Positions 1-10,240 of a stretch of 64,000 nucleotides of DNA are shown here, one piece after another. Origin of the DNA: Enterococcus ureilyticus. Its GTDB lineage: Bacteria; Bacillota; Bacilli; Lactobacillales; Enterococcaceae. The DNA is taken from contig NZ_MIKC01000012.1 in the NCBI RefSeq assembly GCF_001730315.1, forward strand, positions 186,001 through 250,000, given 5' to 3'. The notes beneath the pieces were generated by a model. That model worked only from the letters and a program-made list of their open reading frames with translations, made no database searches and had not been told where the DNA came from. Made by a program: the position numbers and the translations under genes. Position 1 is the first letter of the stretch, and each line of letters opens with the position of its first letter.

Positions 1-210
1 TTTAATGTTTTTTCTTTAGTGGAAAATCGTGTGGGCTCTGCTTTAACGATTGAAGGCGCAACGACCAATGGGCAACATGAGGGGCTGACATTTGTCCCAT
101 TAGTTCCTGAGGTTAAAACAAATTGTGTCCTTGTTTGGAAAAAAAATCGAATTCAAACACCGGCAGTTAAAGAATTTATCCAACGATTTAACGATGCTTT
201 TAAGGCATAG
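1..210 (+). CDS. LysR-type regulator, C-terminal fragment (runs in from the left)
   Basis: The reading frame is open from base 1 and stops at 208-210, so only about the last 69 residues are visible. They read like the end of a LysR substrate-binding domain: a GSALTIEG stretch, then a closing beta strand and helix with the pattern VWKKNR..TPAVKEFI, which is common at LysR C-termini. The HTH lies outside the window, so the assignment is moderate. It is followed by its own terminator. LysR genes often control neighbouring redox genes, so the 323-4295 set is a possible target; this is inference. Confidence 0.6.
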   Translation, partial: FNVFSLVENRVGSALTIEGATTNGQHEGLTFVPLVPEVKTNCVLVWKKNRIQTPAVKEFIQRFNDAFKA

Positions 211-246
211 CAACTAGTGGATTTAGGCATTAGACGTGTAGAGAAG

Positions 247-291
247 CAGGTTGTATCATTTACTTGTAAGTAGATGATGCAGCCTGTTTTT
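247..291 (+). terminator. Intrinsic terminator after the LysR fragment
   Basis: A stem of about 19 bp (left arm from 247, right arm ending at 286, including G-T pairs) closes a two-base loop and is followed by a short T run. Confidence 0.8.
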
Positions 292-322
292 GCATAAGTA
301 AAAGATAAAAGAAGGTGATCAA

Positions 323-874
323 ATGACTGCTATCATTTATTTTTCTCGACCTTTTGAAAATTTGATTGATGGAAAGAAGGAACAGCTGTCTGTTGGAAAT
401 ACAAAAGTTGCTGCACAAAAAATTGCCGAGATACTCGATGTTGATGATTTTGAACTCATTCCAGAAATAGCCTATTCAAAAGCGTATCAAGCAGTGGTAG
501 CTCAAGCGGAACAGGAAAAAATAACAAACGAGCGACCCAAATATCAACCTGTCTCCCTTAACTAAGCAAAACATCAAACGATTTATCTAGGGTATCCAAA
601 TTGGTGGGGGACTTTTCCGATGATCGTCGCAACTTTTTTAGAGGAAAATGATGTATCAGAAAAAAATATTTATCCTTTTTGCACCCATGAAGGCAGTGGA
701 ATGGGCAATAGTATTACTGATCTAAAGAAATTATGTCCTAATTCAACCATCCATATTGGGTTACCTATTCGTGGTTCTAGAGTTGAAAAATCAGATACCG
801 CAATCAAAAATTGGTTACAACATGAACCCTCAGAAAACAAAGGAATTGGAGGAATAACAAATGGCAAAATTTGA
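323..874 (+). pseudogene. Flavodoxin family gene interrupted by an in-frame stop
   Basis: The frame opening at ATG 323 (good RBS GAAGGTGATC) starts with a flavodoxin-like strand (MTAIIYFSR) and stops at TAA 563-565. The same frame continues straight after the stop with the family's IYLGYPNWWGTFPM motif, the FCTHEGSGMG loop and a C-terminal helix, and ends at 874. No frameshift is needed, only one nonsense codon, for which CAA to TAA is the simplest origin. Full length would be about 183 residues, normal for a Flavodoxin_4-type protein (FMN-binding electron carrier or quinone reductase). The end overlaps the cupin gene by 14 bases. It is either a recent pseudogene, an error in the sequence, or two fragments; the N-terminal piece alone lacks most of the FMN site. 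Confidence 0.8.
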
Positions 875-1268
875 AGAAGTAAAAAATGGTTTGATTTTTC
901 CAGTGGGAGAAAAAAATGACGCATATGCGCAATACTTTATTGGTCAAAGCTATTTAAAGAATTTAATTGCAGATCCCGAAGTTAATGTAGGAGTAGGAAA
1001 TGTCACATTCGAACCTGGTTGTCGCAATAACTGGCATATTCACCATGATGGTTTCCAACTGTTATTAGTAACGGGTGGCGAAGGCTGGTATCAAGAAGAG
1101 GGGAAGCCAGCGCAATTTTTAACTGCTGGAGATGTAATTGTTACTCATGATGGCGTGAAACATTGGCATGGTGCCGCAAAAAATAGCTGGTTTGAACATT
1201 TAGCAATTACAGCTGGTACGCCAGAATGGTTAGAACCTGTTTCAGATGAATTATACAATCAATTATAA
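861..1268 (+). CDS. Cupin domain protein
   Basis: 135 residues, one cupin beta-barrel. Metal ligands are visible as the H-I-H-H cluster near residue 57 and the later H..G..HWHG stretch near residues 96-100. The RBS GGAGG at 850 fits the ATG. Small cupins of this kind are often found beside AhpD/carboxymuconolactone decarboxylase genes, as here, in redox or detoxification gene sets. The substrate cannot be told from sequence. It overlaps the broken flavodoxin and is followed at once by the AhpD-like gene, so they are probably co-transcribed. Confidence 0.8.
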   Translation: MAKFEEVKNGLIFPVGEKNDAYAQYFIGQSYLKNLIADPEVNVGVGNVTFEPGCRNNWHIHHDGFQLLLVTGGEGWYQEEGKPAQFLTAGDVIVTHDGVKHWHGAAKNSWFEHLAITAGTPEWLEPVSDELYNQL

Positions 1269-1297
1269 AAATGAATAAAAGATGGGAGTCCTACCTA

Positions 1298-1612
1298 ATG
1301 AAAAAACAAACAGCAGGAAGAGATCAATTAGGTGCATTTGCACCAAAATTTGCAGAATTAAATGATGATGTATTATTTGGTGAAGTTTGGTCTAGAGAAG
1401 AACAACTTTCGCCGCGTGATCGTAGCTTGATTACTTGTGCAAGCTTATTAACGCAAGACGTACCCCAATTAGAAGCCCATATGAACATCGCCAAACAAAA
1501 TGGGGTGACAAAAGAAGAAATGGTGGAATTAATCACTCATTTAGCTTTTTATACAGGATGGCCAAAAGCATGGTCCGCGTTTGCTCTAGCAAAAGAAATT
1601 TTTGGTGAATAA
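1298..1612 (+). CDS. Carboxymuconolactone decarboxylase (AhpD-like) family protein
   Basis: The start at ATG 1298 was preferred to ATG 1271 because GGGAG lies 9 bases upstream of it. The protein has 104 residues. It is an all-helical CMD fold with the E..L..RDRSLIT motif and the HM..A..NG..KEE....TH..FY.GWP pattern. Only one Cys is present (ITCAS), not the CxxC of AhpD peroxidases, so it is nearer to the gamma-carboxymuconolactone decarboxylase-like group with unknown substrates. It is paired with the cupin gene just upstream. Confidence 0.8.
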   Translation: MKKQTAGRDQLGAFAPKFAELNDDVLFGEVWSREEQLSPRDRSLITCASLLTQDVPQLEAHMNIAKQNGVTKEEMVELITHLAFYTGWPKAWSAFALAKEIFGE

Positions 1613-1654
1613 AAATACGGACTATATTTTGCGTATTTTAAAGGAGACAACTTA

Positions 1655-2815
1655 GTGAATAAACTAACCAAGTTTTCATTATTATCTGTGTCATTACTTG
1701 TGGTATCGGGTGGCGCAATCGCTGCGAATATTCCAGCGATTATGACAGCTTATCCGACGATCAATCCTACTTTAGTAGAATTAATTACCACAATCCCTTC
1801 TTTGTTTATTATCTTAACCGTGCCATTTAGCCATATATTCGCTAAGAAATTTGGGTACAAGTTATCTGTACAAATTGGTATTGGTATTGTTTTAGGTACA
1901 GGGATTATACCTGTCTTTGTACAGTCCTTTTGGTTTTTATTTTTCAGCAGAATATTATTTGGGATTGGGATTGGATTATTTAATCCGCTACTCTTTTCTC
2001 TAGCTGGAAAAATGTACCAAGGAAAAGAACTTTCATCTGTGATTGGCTTTCAAAGTGCATTCGAAGGAATTGGCGGTATGGTCATTACGTTTACAGTAGG
2101 TCAATTGCTGGTAATGAACTGGCGGAGTTCGTTTTTAGCTTATCTGTTAGCTTTACCGATTTTACTTCTATTTTCATCTTTTGTACCAGATGTTGCTCTT
2201 GAAAATGAGGAGAATAAGAGCAAAACAAAGGATCAGACAATCAATCCTTCAACATATGGCTACATCGCTTTATTGATTCTAGTTGTAACAATTTATATGT
2301 CTGTTACCGTCAAAATCACCTCTTTGCTTCTTGAAAAAGGTTTTGGAAATGCAACAGATGGTAGCAATTTAATTGCCTTGGTAGGTTTAGGTGCCATGAC
2401 CGCCGGTGCATTATTTGGGTCAATTGTTACAATAACAAAAAAATGGACATTATCACTATCCTTTTTTGTCTTAAGTTTATCAATGTTTGTGATTGCCTCT
2501 TCTCAAAATTTAGTGTCAATTTCAATTGCTGTAGTATTGTGCGGTTTTTCTTTCCGCACCTTTATCCCATATTTGTTTAATGAGGTGAATCAAGATACGA
2601 ATGGCCAGTCAGAAAAGAGTACATCTTTGCTATTGATAGGCTTCAATATTGGCGCGGCTTTTGCTCCAATTTCGATTTCTCTATTAGGCAATATCCTTCC
2701 TTCTAACGAAAACACGGACATTTTTATGGTAGAAGGTATGATCATGATGTTGCTAGCTTTTTGTACTGTAATCAGCACCATAACAAAAAAACAAAAAATC
2801 AATGGAGGCAAGTAA
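1655..2815 (+). CDS. MFS permease
   Basis: GTG start with AAGGAG 8 bases upstream; 386 residues with about 12 hydrophobic segments and a hydrophilic charged loop near residues 185-200 between the two six-helix halves. The arrangement is that of a major facilitator superfamily exporter. The R-ILFGIGIGLFNPL segment in the first half is typical of the superfamily. The substrate is unknown. The stop lies two bases before the start of the DHFR-like gene, so the two are translationally close, and the permease probably shares the operon of the redox genes around it. Confidence 0.8.
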   Translation: MNKLTKFSLLSVSLLVVSGGAIAANIPAIMTAYPTINPTLVELITTIPSLFIILTVPFSHIFAKKFGYKLSVQIGIGIVLGTGIIPVFVQSFWFLFFSRILFGIGIGLFNPLLFSLAGKMYQGKELSSVIGFQSAFEGIGGMVITFTVGQLLVMNWRSSFLAYLLALPILLLFSSFVPDVALENEENKSKTKDQTINPSTYGYIALLILVVTIYMSVTVKITSLLLEKGFGNATDGSNLIALVGLGAMTAGALFGSIVTITKKWTLSLSFFVLSLSMFVIASSQNLVSISIAVVLCGFSFRTFIPYLFNEVNQDTNGQSEKSTSLLLIGFNIGAAFAPISISLLGNILPSNENTDIFMVEGMIMMLLAFCTVISTITKKQKINGGK

Positions 2816-2817
2816 AA

Positions 2818-3534
2818 ATGATGAAAAGGCCAAAAATTATTTGCCATATGTTGACTTCTATCAATGGAAAAATTAGCGGTGGTTATATGAGTTCAAAATA
2901 TGCTATTGCTGGTGGTGAAACCTATGAAACAACCAATGACAGCTACCTTAGCCAAGCGTGGTTATGTGGAAGAGTTACGATGGAAAAGAATTTTACTAAT
3001 TTCAATAAACCTGAGTTGAAAGAAATAAAAACACCTTATCCTAGAACGGATTATGTTGCACAAGCAAAGGACCAAATGTATATTGTTTCAGCTGATCCTT
3101 CTGGTAAAGTTGGCTGGATTGAAAACACCGTTCAATACGAAAGTCGTCCAGAAGCCCACGTTATTGAAATTTTAACGGATAAAGCTAGTGATGAGTATAT
3201 TGCTTATCTTTGAGAGCGACAAATCTCTTATATTTTTGCTGGACAAGAATTGATTGATTGTACACTTGCTTCAGAAAAATTATTGGTTTTATTTGGGATC
3301 AAAACATTAATGGTATCAGGTGGTGGTTATATCAATTGGTCATTTTTACAAGAGGGATTGATTGATGAAGTGAGTATTGTGATGACACCAGCAACTGATG
3401 GACGAACAGATACCAATACAATTTTTGAAAGAGCAGATAGCCTGCCCGAAATAGCACCAGTTGGGTTTAAATTAAAATCAGTCGATATCATCGAAGAAGA
3501 TACGCTATGGTTGAGATATAGCGTGTGTAAATAA
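2818..3534 (+). pseudogene. RibD C-terminal/DHFR-like reductase interrupted by an in-frame stop
   Basis: The start is ATG 2818 (GGAGG at 2803); an upstream start at 2761 would lie inside the permease gene. The frame begins KIICHMLTSINGKISG, the usual start of RibD-like NADPH reductases, and stops at TGA 3211-3213. It then continues in the same frame with ERQISYIFAGQE, the family's LMVSGGGYINWSFL nucleotide-binding motif and LIDEVSIVM, ending at 3534. One CGA to TGA change explains the break. Complete length would be about 238 residues. The gene is therefore probably inactive, unless this is a sequencing error or the stop is read through. Confidence 0.82.
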
Positions 3535-3557
3535 AAAAATAAAAAGGAGTCAACTTT

Positions 3558-4295
3558 ATGAATAACAATATAAAAGATAAAGTTATAGTTATCACAGGTG
3601 CCTCATCTGGAATCGGAGAAGCAACAGCTCAACTATTGATTGAGAATGGTGCAAAGGTGGTTTTAGGTGCTAGGAGAGAAGAACGGTTGAAAAAACTCGT
3701 GAAAAAATTTGGTGATAATAGTGTTTATGCTGTGACAGATGTTCGTAACCTAAAAGAGGTAGAAACACTTGTGCAAGTTGCTAAAGAAAAATTTGGTAAG
3801 GTTGATGTTTTATTTGCAAATGCTGGGATTATGCCTGCTTCAAATATGAGTGAATTGAAAACAAAAGAGTGGTATGACATGGTTGATATTAACATCAATG
3901 GGATGCTTAATTCATTAGCAGCAGTGTTACCAGAATTCACAGCCCAAAAGTCAGGTCACGTGATTACAACAAGTTCGATTGCGGGACTTAAGGTTTTCCC
4001 TGGTAACAGTGTGTATACTGGAACGAAACATGCAGTACGTGCTATTATGGATGGTTTTCGCATGGAATCTGCAATGGAAGGAACGAATATTCGCACAACT
4101 ACTCTTTATCCAGGAGCAATTGCAACTGAATTGCTAGAAACGATTTCCACACCAGAAGTAAAAAGCGGGATGGAACAATTCTATCAAATTGCAATTACTC
4201 CAGTTGCAGTGGCGCAAACTGTTCTATTTGCGATATCTCAGCCAGAATCAGTCGGTATTACTGAAATGACAATTTTACCTTCGAAGCAAGCATAG
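3558..4295 (+). CDS. Short-chain dehydrogenase/reductase
   Basis: 245 residues, classical SDR. It has the GASSGIGE nucleotide loop near residue 14, the NAG motif (FANAGIMP) near residue 88, catalytic Ser in TTSSIAG near 139 and the Y-T-G-T-K pair near 153. These residues support NAD(P)-dependent oxidoreduction of an alcohol or carbonyl; the substrate is not evident. The RBS AAAAGGAG sits before the ATG. It is the last gene of the 323-4295 redox set and is followed by a hairpin. Confidence 0.9.
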   Translation: MNNNIKDKVIVITGASSGIGEATAQLLIENGAKVVLGARREERLKKLVKKFGDNSVYAVTDVRNLKEVETLVQVAKEKFGKVDVLFANAGIMPASNMSELKTKEWYDMVDININGMLNSLAAVLPEFTAQKSGHVITTSSIAGLKVFPGNSVYTGTKHAVRAIMDGFRMESAMEGTNIRTTTLYPGAIATELLETISTPEVKSGMEQFYQIAITPVAVAQTVLFAISQPESVGITEMTILPSKQA

Positions 4296-4367
4296 CAGTA
4301 ACACACTAAAATATTAAAACTTTGGAATGCAATTTTACTTAGGATAGTTGTTCAAATTATACTGACC

Positions 4368-4410
4368 ACCAATCCTATTAATTTTAAAACTAATAGGATT
4401 GGTAGTTTAA
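4368..4410 (+). terminator. Hairpin after the SDR gene
   Basis: A perfect 13-bp inverted repeat (4368-4380 with 4391-4403) and a 10-base loop are followed by a short, interrupted T run. It is probably the terminator of the redox operon. Confidence 0.65.
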
Positions 4411-4672
4411 TAAATTTAGGAATATGAAAATGAATTAGCTGTAAATTTGAATCTATTGGGTACTTAAGAATCTACTGGTGCTAAAAAGCTACTTTTTTGA
4501 CACATGTAGATATTAATTATAATTTTACCTTAAAAGTGAGTACCAACCTGATAAAGTGTTCTGACAGTTCTCGATAGCAATCTAAATCAAGTTCCCCTTT
4601 TTGGGTGGATTCTTTTAAGTAACAGTTTGATTCCTCCTTCAACCACCCAAAAATCCTGAGATTCTTTTGTGG
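4411..4672. other. Non-coding stretch before the PTS promoter
   Basis: No credible ORF. It contains an imperfect direct repeat (GAATCTAyTGG, about 4450-4480), a TTGACA/TATAAT pair at 4497-4523 with an unfavourable 15-base spacing, and a perfect 11-bp inverted repeat (4598-4608 with 4643-4653) separated by 34 bases. The function of these is not known. Confidence 0.5.
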
Positions 4673-4701
4673 TTGCGTTTTCAAAAAATCTGTGCTAACA
4701 T
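4673..4701 (+). promoter_or_regulatory. Putative promoter of the beta-glucoside PTS operon, with a weak cre-like site
   Basis: TTGCGT (4673-4678), 17 bases, then TAACAT with an extended TG two positions upstream. The -35 overlaps a weak CcpA-type site at 4670-4683 (TG...CG....CA core, two consensus mismatches), which would fit catabolite repression. It lies just upstream of the antiterminator target. Confidence 0.5.
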
Positions 4702-4718
4702 AAAGTCAATTAATAACA

Positions 4719-4752
4719 GGCATGTGACTGGTAATGCAGGCAGGACCTAAAT
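4719..4752 (+). promoter_or_regulatory. RAT site (LicT/BglG RNA antiterminator target)
   Basis: The segment fits the LicT/BglG ribonucleic antiterminator pattern, with the diagnostic ACTG, GCAGGCA and ACCTAAA blocks in order. Its 3' end overlaps the left arm of the following terminator. Dimerised LicT-type protein binding here would block the terminator. The cognate protein is encoded at 8258-9109. Confidence 0.88.
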
Positions 4753-4818
4753 AAAGCATTTTTCAACAGATTGAGTTTGATTCTGGTGAGTGTTTTATTT
4801 AGTTTCTGTCTGTTTTTT
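4749..4818 (+). terminator. Leader terminator controlled by the RAT
   Basis: The left arm 4749-4758 shares bases with the RAT. It pairs with 4791-4800, and a further short stem leads into a T6 run at 4813-4818. The RAT hairpin and this terminator are mutually exclusive. Confidence 0.72.
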
Positions 4819-4868
4819 GCGTAAAATTTGGCCAATTTTGCGTAACTAATTATGAAGGAGAAAAAGTG

Positions 4869-6707
4869 ATGAACTATAAAGAAACTGCTGTGTCGATCTT
4901 AAAATGGATCGGCGGGAAAGAAAATGTCTCTCATCTTGAACATTGCTCAACACGGTTACGTTTTACCTTAAAAGATGATTCTCTTGTAGATGTTGAAAAA
5001 CTCGAAAAGGTCGAGGGGGTGATCGGCGTACGTCAAAATGTTCAGTGTCAAGTCATAATCGGGAATGATGTTGTAGAAGTTTATGATGAAATGAAAGCTC
5101 TTCTTGGGGAATTGCCAGCAGATGATAGTCAGAAGAGAAAACAAAAAATAGGATCTGTAATACTTGATTTTATCATCTCTATTTTTCAACCCTTAGTTCC
5201 TGCCATCGCAGGTGGAGGTGTTCTAAAATCATTATTATTGCTTGCCTCTGTGACGGGATTAATGAGTGATCAAAGCCAATCGTATCAAATTCTTAATTTA
5301 ATTGGCGGTGCGCCATTATATTTTCTACCTATTTTAGTTGCAATGACAACAGCAAATAAATTGAAAGTGAATCAACTGGTTGCTGTATCGGCAGTGGGTG
5401 CCTTGATCTTGCCAGATATGTCTACGATGTTAGCAGGAGGCGCCAATTTTCTTGGCTTTGATGTAACGAATATTGCGTATGCTTCACAGGTCTTCCCGGC
5501 CATTTTAACAGTGTTGTTTTATGCGCAAATTGAAAAATTATTTACAAGATATTCGCCAAAACCGATTCGGATATTCTTTGTTCCAATGATGAGTCTATTG
5601 ATTACAGTTCCAATTGCGTTACTTATTTTAGGCCCATTAGGATACAATGTAGGGACTGTTTTTTCAACGGTGATTGTTTGGTTGTATACTCATTTTGGGT
5701 GGGTAGCGACAGGTGTCTTAGCTGCTGTTTTACCCTTCATGGTTGTGACAGGTATGCACAAGGCTATGATTCCTTATGCTGTATCTTCTATGAGCGAAAT
5801 TGGTGCTGAATTACTCTATTTACCTGCTTCTTTAGCGCATAACATTGCTGAATCTGGTGCTTGTTTTGCTGTGAGTATCAAGACGAAGGATCAAAAATTG
5901 CGTTCTACTGCAATATCAGCAGGAATATCTGCGTTGTTCGGTATTACGGAACCAGCATTGTATGGTGTGACGATCTTAAATAAGCGCGTATTGTATAGCG
6001 TAATGTTTGCCAGTTTAGTTGGTGGCGGTTTTGCCGGAATTATGGCAATCAAAGGATTTGCGTTAGTTGGTCCGGGATTAGCTAGTATTACAATGTTTGT
6101 AGACAAAGCAAATTCAATGAATTTAATTTGGGCATTTGTTACATTGGGGATTTCGTTTATTGTTGGATTCTTATCGGTATTATTTATTTATAAGGATGAA
6201 GTGGCTTTAGAAAAGGCAGATGGGATGGAAGTTGTGTCTGAATCCGATACGGAACAGCTGATTAGTCCAGTTTCTGGCAAAGTAATTTCTTTGTCGGAAG
6301 TGAAGGATGATGTTTTTTCAAGTGGTTTAATTGGTGAAGGACTTGCAATTATTCCAGAAGACAACTGTTTAGTAGCACCAGAATCAGGTGAGGTTACGAT
6401 GGTATTCGAAACAAAGCATGCATTAGGCTTGAAAACAAATAATGGAGCAGAAATTCTATTTCATATTGGTTTAAACACAGTTCAATTAGGCGGTGAGGGT
6501 TTTGAAACGTTTGTCAAAGTTGGCGATAAGGTTGTCAAAGGACAGAAGCTGATTACTTTTGATTTAGCTAAAATCAAGTCTGCCGGACTTGATCCGACGG
6601 TCGTGTGTGTTGTAACGAATAAAGAAGCCTATCATATGCAATTATTGCATCATTTAGAAAGGGTGACAAATCAGACAAACGTATTGTCTATTGCCCCACT
6701 TAGGTAG
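4869..6707 (+). CDS. bglP: Beta-glucoside PTS permease EIIBCA
   Basis: The start ATG 4869 was chosen (AAGGAG 8 bases upstream); a GTG at 4866 is also possible. 612 residues in the order EIIB-EIIC-EIIA. The EIIB phosphorylation Cys26 is in EHCSTRLRF. A central membrane EIIC domain with about 10 segments (roughly 100-440) follows. The EIIA domain starts near 460 (SPVSGKVISL) with phospho-His532 in LFHIGLN. The protein takes up and phosphorylates beta-glucosides using phosphate from HPr. The family and the adjacent phospho-beta-glucosidase and LicT gene make the substrate class fairly sure; the exact sugar is not. Confidence 0.92.
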   Translation: MNYKETAVSILKWIGGKENVSHLEHCSTRLRFTLKDDSLVDVEKLEKVEGVIGVRQNVQCQVIIGNDVVEVYDEMKALLGELPADDSQKRKQKIGSVILDFIISIFQPLVPAIAGGGVLKSLLLLASVTGLMSDQSQSYQILNLIGGAPLYFLPILVAMTTANKLKVNQLVAVSAVGALILPDMSTMLAGGANFLGFDVTNIAYASQVFPAILTVLFYAQIEKLFTRYSPKPIRIFFVPMMSLLITVPIALLILGPLGYNVGTVFSTVIVWLYTHFGWVATGVLAAVLPFMVVTGMHKAMIPYAVSSMSEIGAELLYLPASLAHNIAESGACFAVSIKTKDQKLRSTAISAGISALFGITEPALYGVTILNKRVLYSVMFASLVGGGFAGIMAIKGFALVGPGLASITMFVDKANSMNLIWAFVTLGISFIVGFLSVLFIYKDEVALEKADGMEVVSESDTEQLISPVSGKVISLSEVKDDVFSSGLIGEGLAIIPEDNCLVAPESGEVTMVFETKHALGLKTNNGAEILFHIGLNTVQLGGEGFETFVKVGDKVVKGQKLITFDLAKIKSAGLDPTVVCVVTNKEAYHMQLLHHLERVTNQTNVLSIAPLR

Positions 6708-6761
6708 ATGAACAGTTTTTTTTAGTCGAAGTCGATTGAGTTCTTTCAACTCTAAAATTAG

Positions 6762-8237
<1,476 letters not shown>

Positions 8238-8257
8238 GAAGCAAGGAGTTGGTTTCG

Positions 8258-9109
8258 ATGATTTTGGTGAAAAAAGTGCTGAATACAAGCGTTGTCCTTG
8301 TTGAAAAAGAAGGGCAAGAGATGATTGCATTAGGAAAAGGGATTGGTTATGACAAGAAAATCGGTGACGTTATTTCTGACTCTTCTGTTGATAAAATTTT
8401 CTTGCCAATCGAAGAGAAAAAGTCTTCTCAATTTGCTGAGTTAGTGGCTGAAATTCCAATGAAATTTTTTGAAATAACGAAAGAAGTTGTCTCAATTGCA
8501 GAAGGAGCGCTAGATTATAAATTGAATACCAGTATTTATTTAACTCTGTCAGATCATTTGCATTTTGCGGTTGAACGGAGTGAAAAAGGATTAAATAGTT
8601 CCAATCGTTTATACTGGGAAATCAAAAATTATTATCCAAAAGAATTTCATATTGGCGAGATTGCGCTTGAGCAAATGAAGGCAAATTATCAAATCGAACT
8701 ACCAAATGAAGAAGCATCTAATATTGCTTTTCACTTGATTAATGCGCAATCAGGAAATCACGAGGACCAAGATGGCTTAAAAAAAGCAAAATTAGTAGGG
8801 ACAATCGTTAATATGGTGAGGTATTCGTTGGGACAGGAAATCGATACGAATTCGGTTCATTATTCTCGTTTTATCACGCATGTTCGTTTTTTCGTTGATC
8901 GATTTTTTTCCAATGCTCTGCTCCAAGAGAAAGAAGATGAATTGTATCGCCAAATGTGGTCACTTTACCCTGTTGCAATGGAAAGTGCAACAAAAGTAAA
9001 AAAATATGTTGATCAAACCTACCACACGCGGATACCAGAAAATGAAATTGTCTACTTAGGTGTCCATATCAATCGATTGATCAATCATTCAGCGATTAAT
9101 ACCGATTGA
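8258..9109 (+). CDS. licT: BglG/LicT-family transcriptional antiterminator
   Basis: ATG 8258 follows AAGGAG by 9 bases; the longer TTG start at 8249 has no RBS. 283 residues: an RNA-binding CAT domain (about 1-55, with VLNTSVVLV and GKGIGY), then PRD1 (conserved His in LSDHLHFA) and PRD2 (final GVHINRL). PRD histidines are phosphorylated by the PTS, so the protein reports both substrate and carbon status. The single RAT at 4719-4752 is the obvious target. The gene is last in the operon, so it amplifies its own expression. Confidence 0.9.
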   Translation: MILVKKVLNTSVVLVEKEGQEMIALGKGIGYDKKIGDVISDSSVDKIFLPIEEKKSSQFAELVAEIPMKFFEITKEVVSIAEGALDYKLNTSIYLTLSDHLHFAVERSEKGLNSSNRLYWEIKNYYPKEFHIGEIALEQMKANYQIELPNEEASNIAFHLINAQSGNHEDQDGLKKAKLVGTIVNMVRYSLGQEIDTNSVHYSRFITHVRFFVDRFFSNALLQEKEDELYRQMWSLYPVAMESATKVKKYVDQTYHTRIPENEIVYLGVHINRLINHSAINTD

Positions 9110-9150
9110 TTTTTTATTAGAAGTACATTACGTATTTAAAAGAGTGAAAG

Positions 9151-9192
9151 AAGGTATAGATATTGGATCGTCAATATTTATACCTTTTTTTA
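9151..9192 (+). terminator. Terminator of the beta-glucoside operon
   Basis: A stem of about 15 bp (9152-9165 with 9172-9185, one mismatch) has a short loop and is followed by a T7 run. Confidence 0.88.
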
Positions 9193-9317
9193 TGTTAACT
9201 AAATAGGCTTGTTTCACAAATTATACCAGTAAAATGTATAGTGAGAAGTATCTTTACAATTAACGATAGTGATTGTTATTTGACGAAAAATAAAACACCA
9301 ATAACCTCGAAATTTAC

Positions 9318-9346
9318 TTGACAATTGTGTAGATATTCTCAATAAT
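9318..9346 (+). promoter_or_regulatory. Promoter of the MerR-type gene
   Basis: Perfect TTGACA (9318-9323), 17 bases, then AATAAT (9341-9346, 5 of 6). The start codon is 31 bases downstream of the -10. Confidence 0.7.
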
Positions 9347-9376
9347 ATAAGTGGCTGCGAGTAATGGAGATGTCTA

Positions 9377-10234
9377 ATGAATAATACAAAAATAGGCAAA
9401 AAGACTAATCAAATGTACTCTATTGGTGAAGTTGCGAAATTGTGTAATGTTTCCCGCAAAACATTACGCTTTTATGAGCAATTAGGATTATTAAAACCAG
9501 ATCATGTAAGTAACGAAAATGGTTATCGGTATTACACCGAAGAAACAATGAATAGTATTCCTGTAATCAAATACTATAAACAGATGGGCTTTAAGTTGCA
9601 GGAAATGAAAGGGGTTCAGCAAACAGGAGATTATTTCTATCAAGAAAATATATTCTTAACAAAATTAGAGGAATTAAAGCTTGAAGAAAGAAGAATTCGC
9701 AATAGCTATACTGCAGTTTCAGATTGGTTAGGCTTAATCAGAGAAGGAACGTTAGCCAGTGAAAACAGCATTCAAAGTGTGAACGTCAAGTATTTTGAGC
9801 AAGAAAACTACGTATTTTTGGAGCAAGAGTTTTGTCATAACTACATGGATGCGGTAATAAATATTCCTTGGGTTAACTATTTAGAAGAACACAACTGTGC
9901 AATCACAGGGCCGGTTATTCTTCGATTTGAAGATTGTGAATCTAGTAATTTTCAAGGTTCAAAAATGATGATAATGCAAAAACCAATTGGTATACCAAAC
10001 CCTAAGATACCAAAAAGAATGATAGGTGGCCAAATGTTTTTGTCTAGTTATCATATTGGTGATCTGGCTAAACTTTCATATCAATACAAAAAGATGAAAA
10101 CTTGGGCAAAAGAAAATAACTATCAATGTCAAAATGAGGTATATCAACGCTATGTCATTGATTATTGGTCAACTATGAATGTGGATAATTTTGTTGTTGA
10201 GTTACTGATTCCCGCAGAGAAAATTAGAACTTAG
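9377..10234 (+). CDS. MerR-family regulator with C-terminal effector-binding domain
   Basis: 285 residues. The N-terminal MerR winged helix is clear (YSIGEVAKLCNVSRKTLRFYE, then GLL.P......GYRYY) over about 13-85. A dimerisation helix follows, then a C-terminal region of about 150 residues that looks like a GyrI/AraC-type ligand-binding domain (VIDYWSTMNVDNFVVELLIPAE at the end). MerR proteins activate promoters with 19-20 base spacers by twisting DNA. Such a promoter lies 0.4 kb downstream in front of the choline BMC operon (10669-10700), so it is a candidate activator there. This link is inference. It has its own promoter and two terminators, so it is a single-gene unit. Confidence 0.85.
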   Translation: MNNTKIGKKTNQMYSIGEVAKLCNVSRKTLRFYEQLGLLKPDHVSNENGYRYYTEETMNSIPVIKYYKQMGFKLQEMKGVQQTGDYFYQENIFLTKLEELKLEERRIRNSYTAVSDWLGLIREGTLASENSIQSVNVKYFEQENYVFLEQEFCHNYMDAVINIPWVNYLEEHNCAITGPVILRFEDCESSNFQGSKMMIMQKPIGIPNPKIPKRMIGGQMFLSSYHIGDLAKLSYQYKKMKTWAKENNYQCQNEVYQRYVIDYWSTMNVDNFVVELLIPAEKIRT

Positions 10235-10240
10235 GTAGTG

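Noticed and set aside
4497..4523. TTGACA and TATAAT boxes
   Set aside because: The spacing is 15 bases, which is too short, and no gene follows before the well-supported promoter at 4673.
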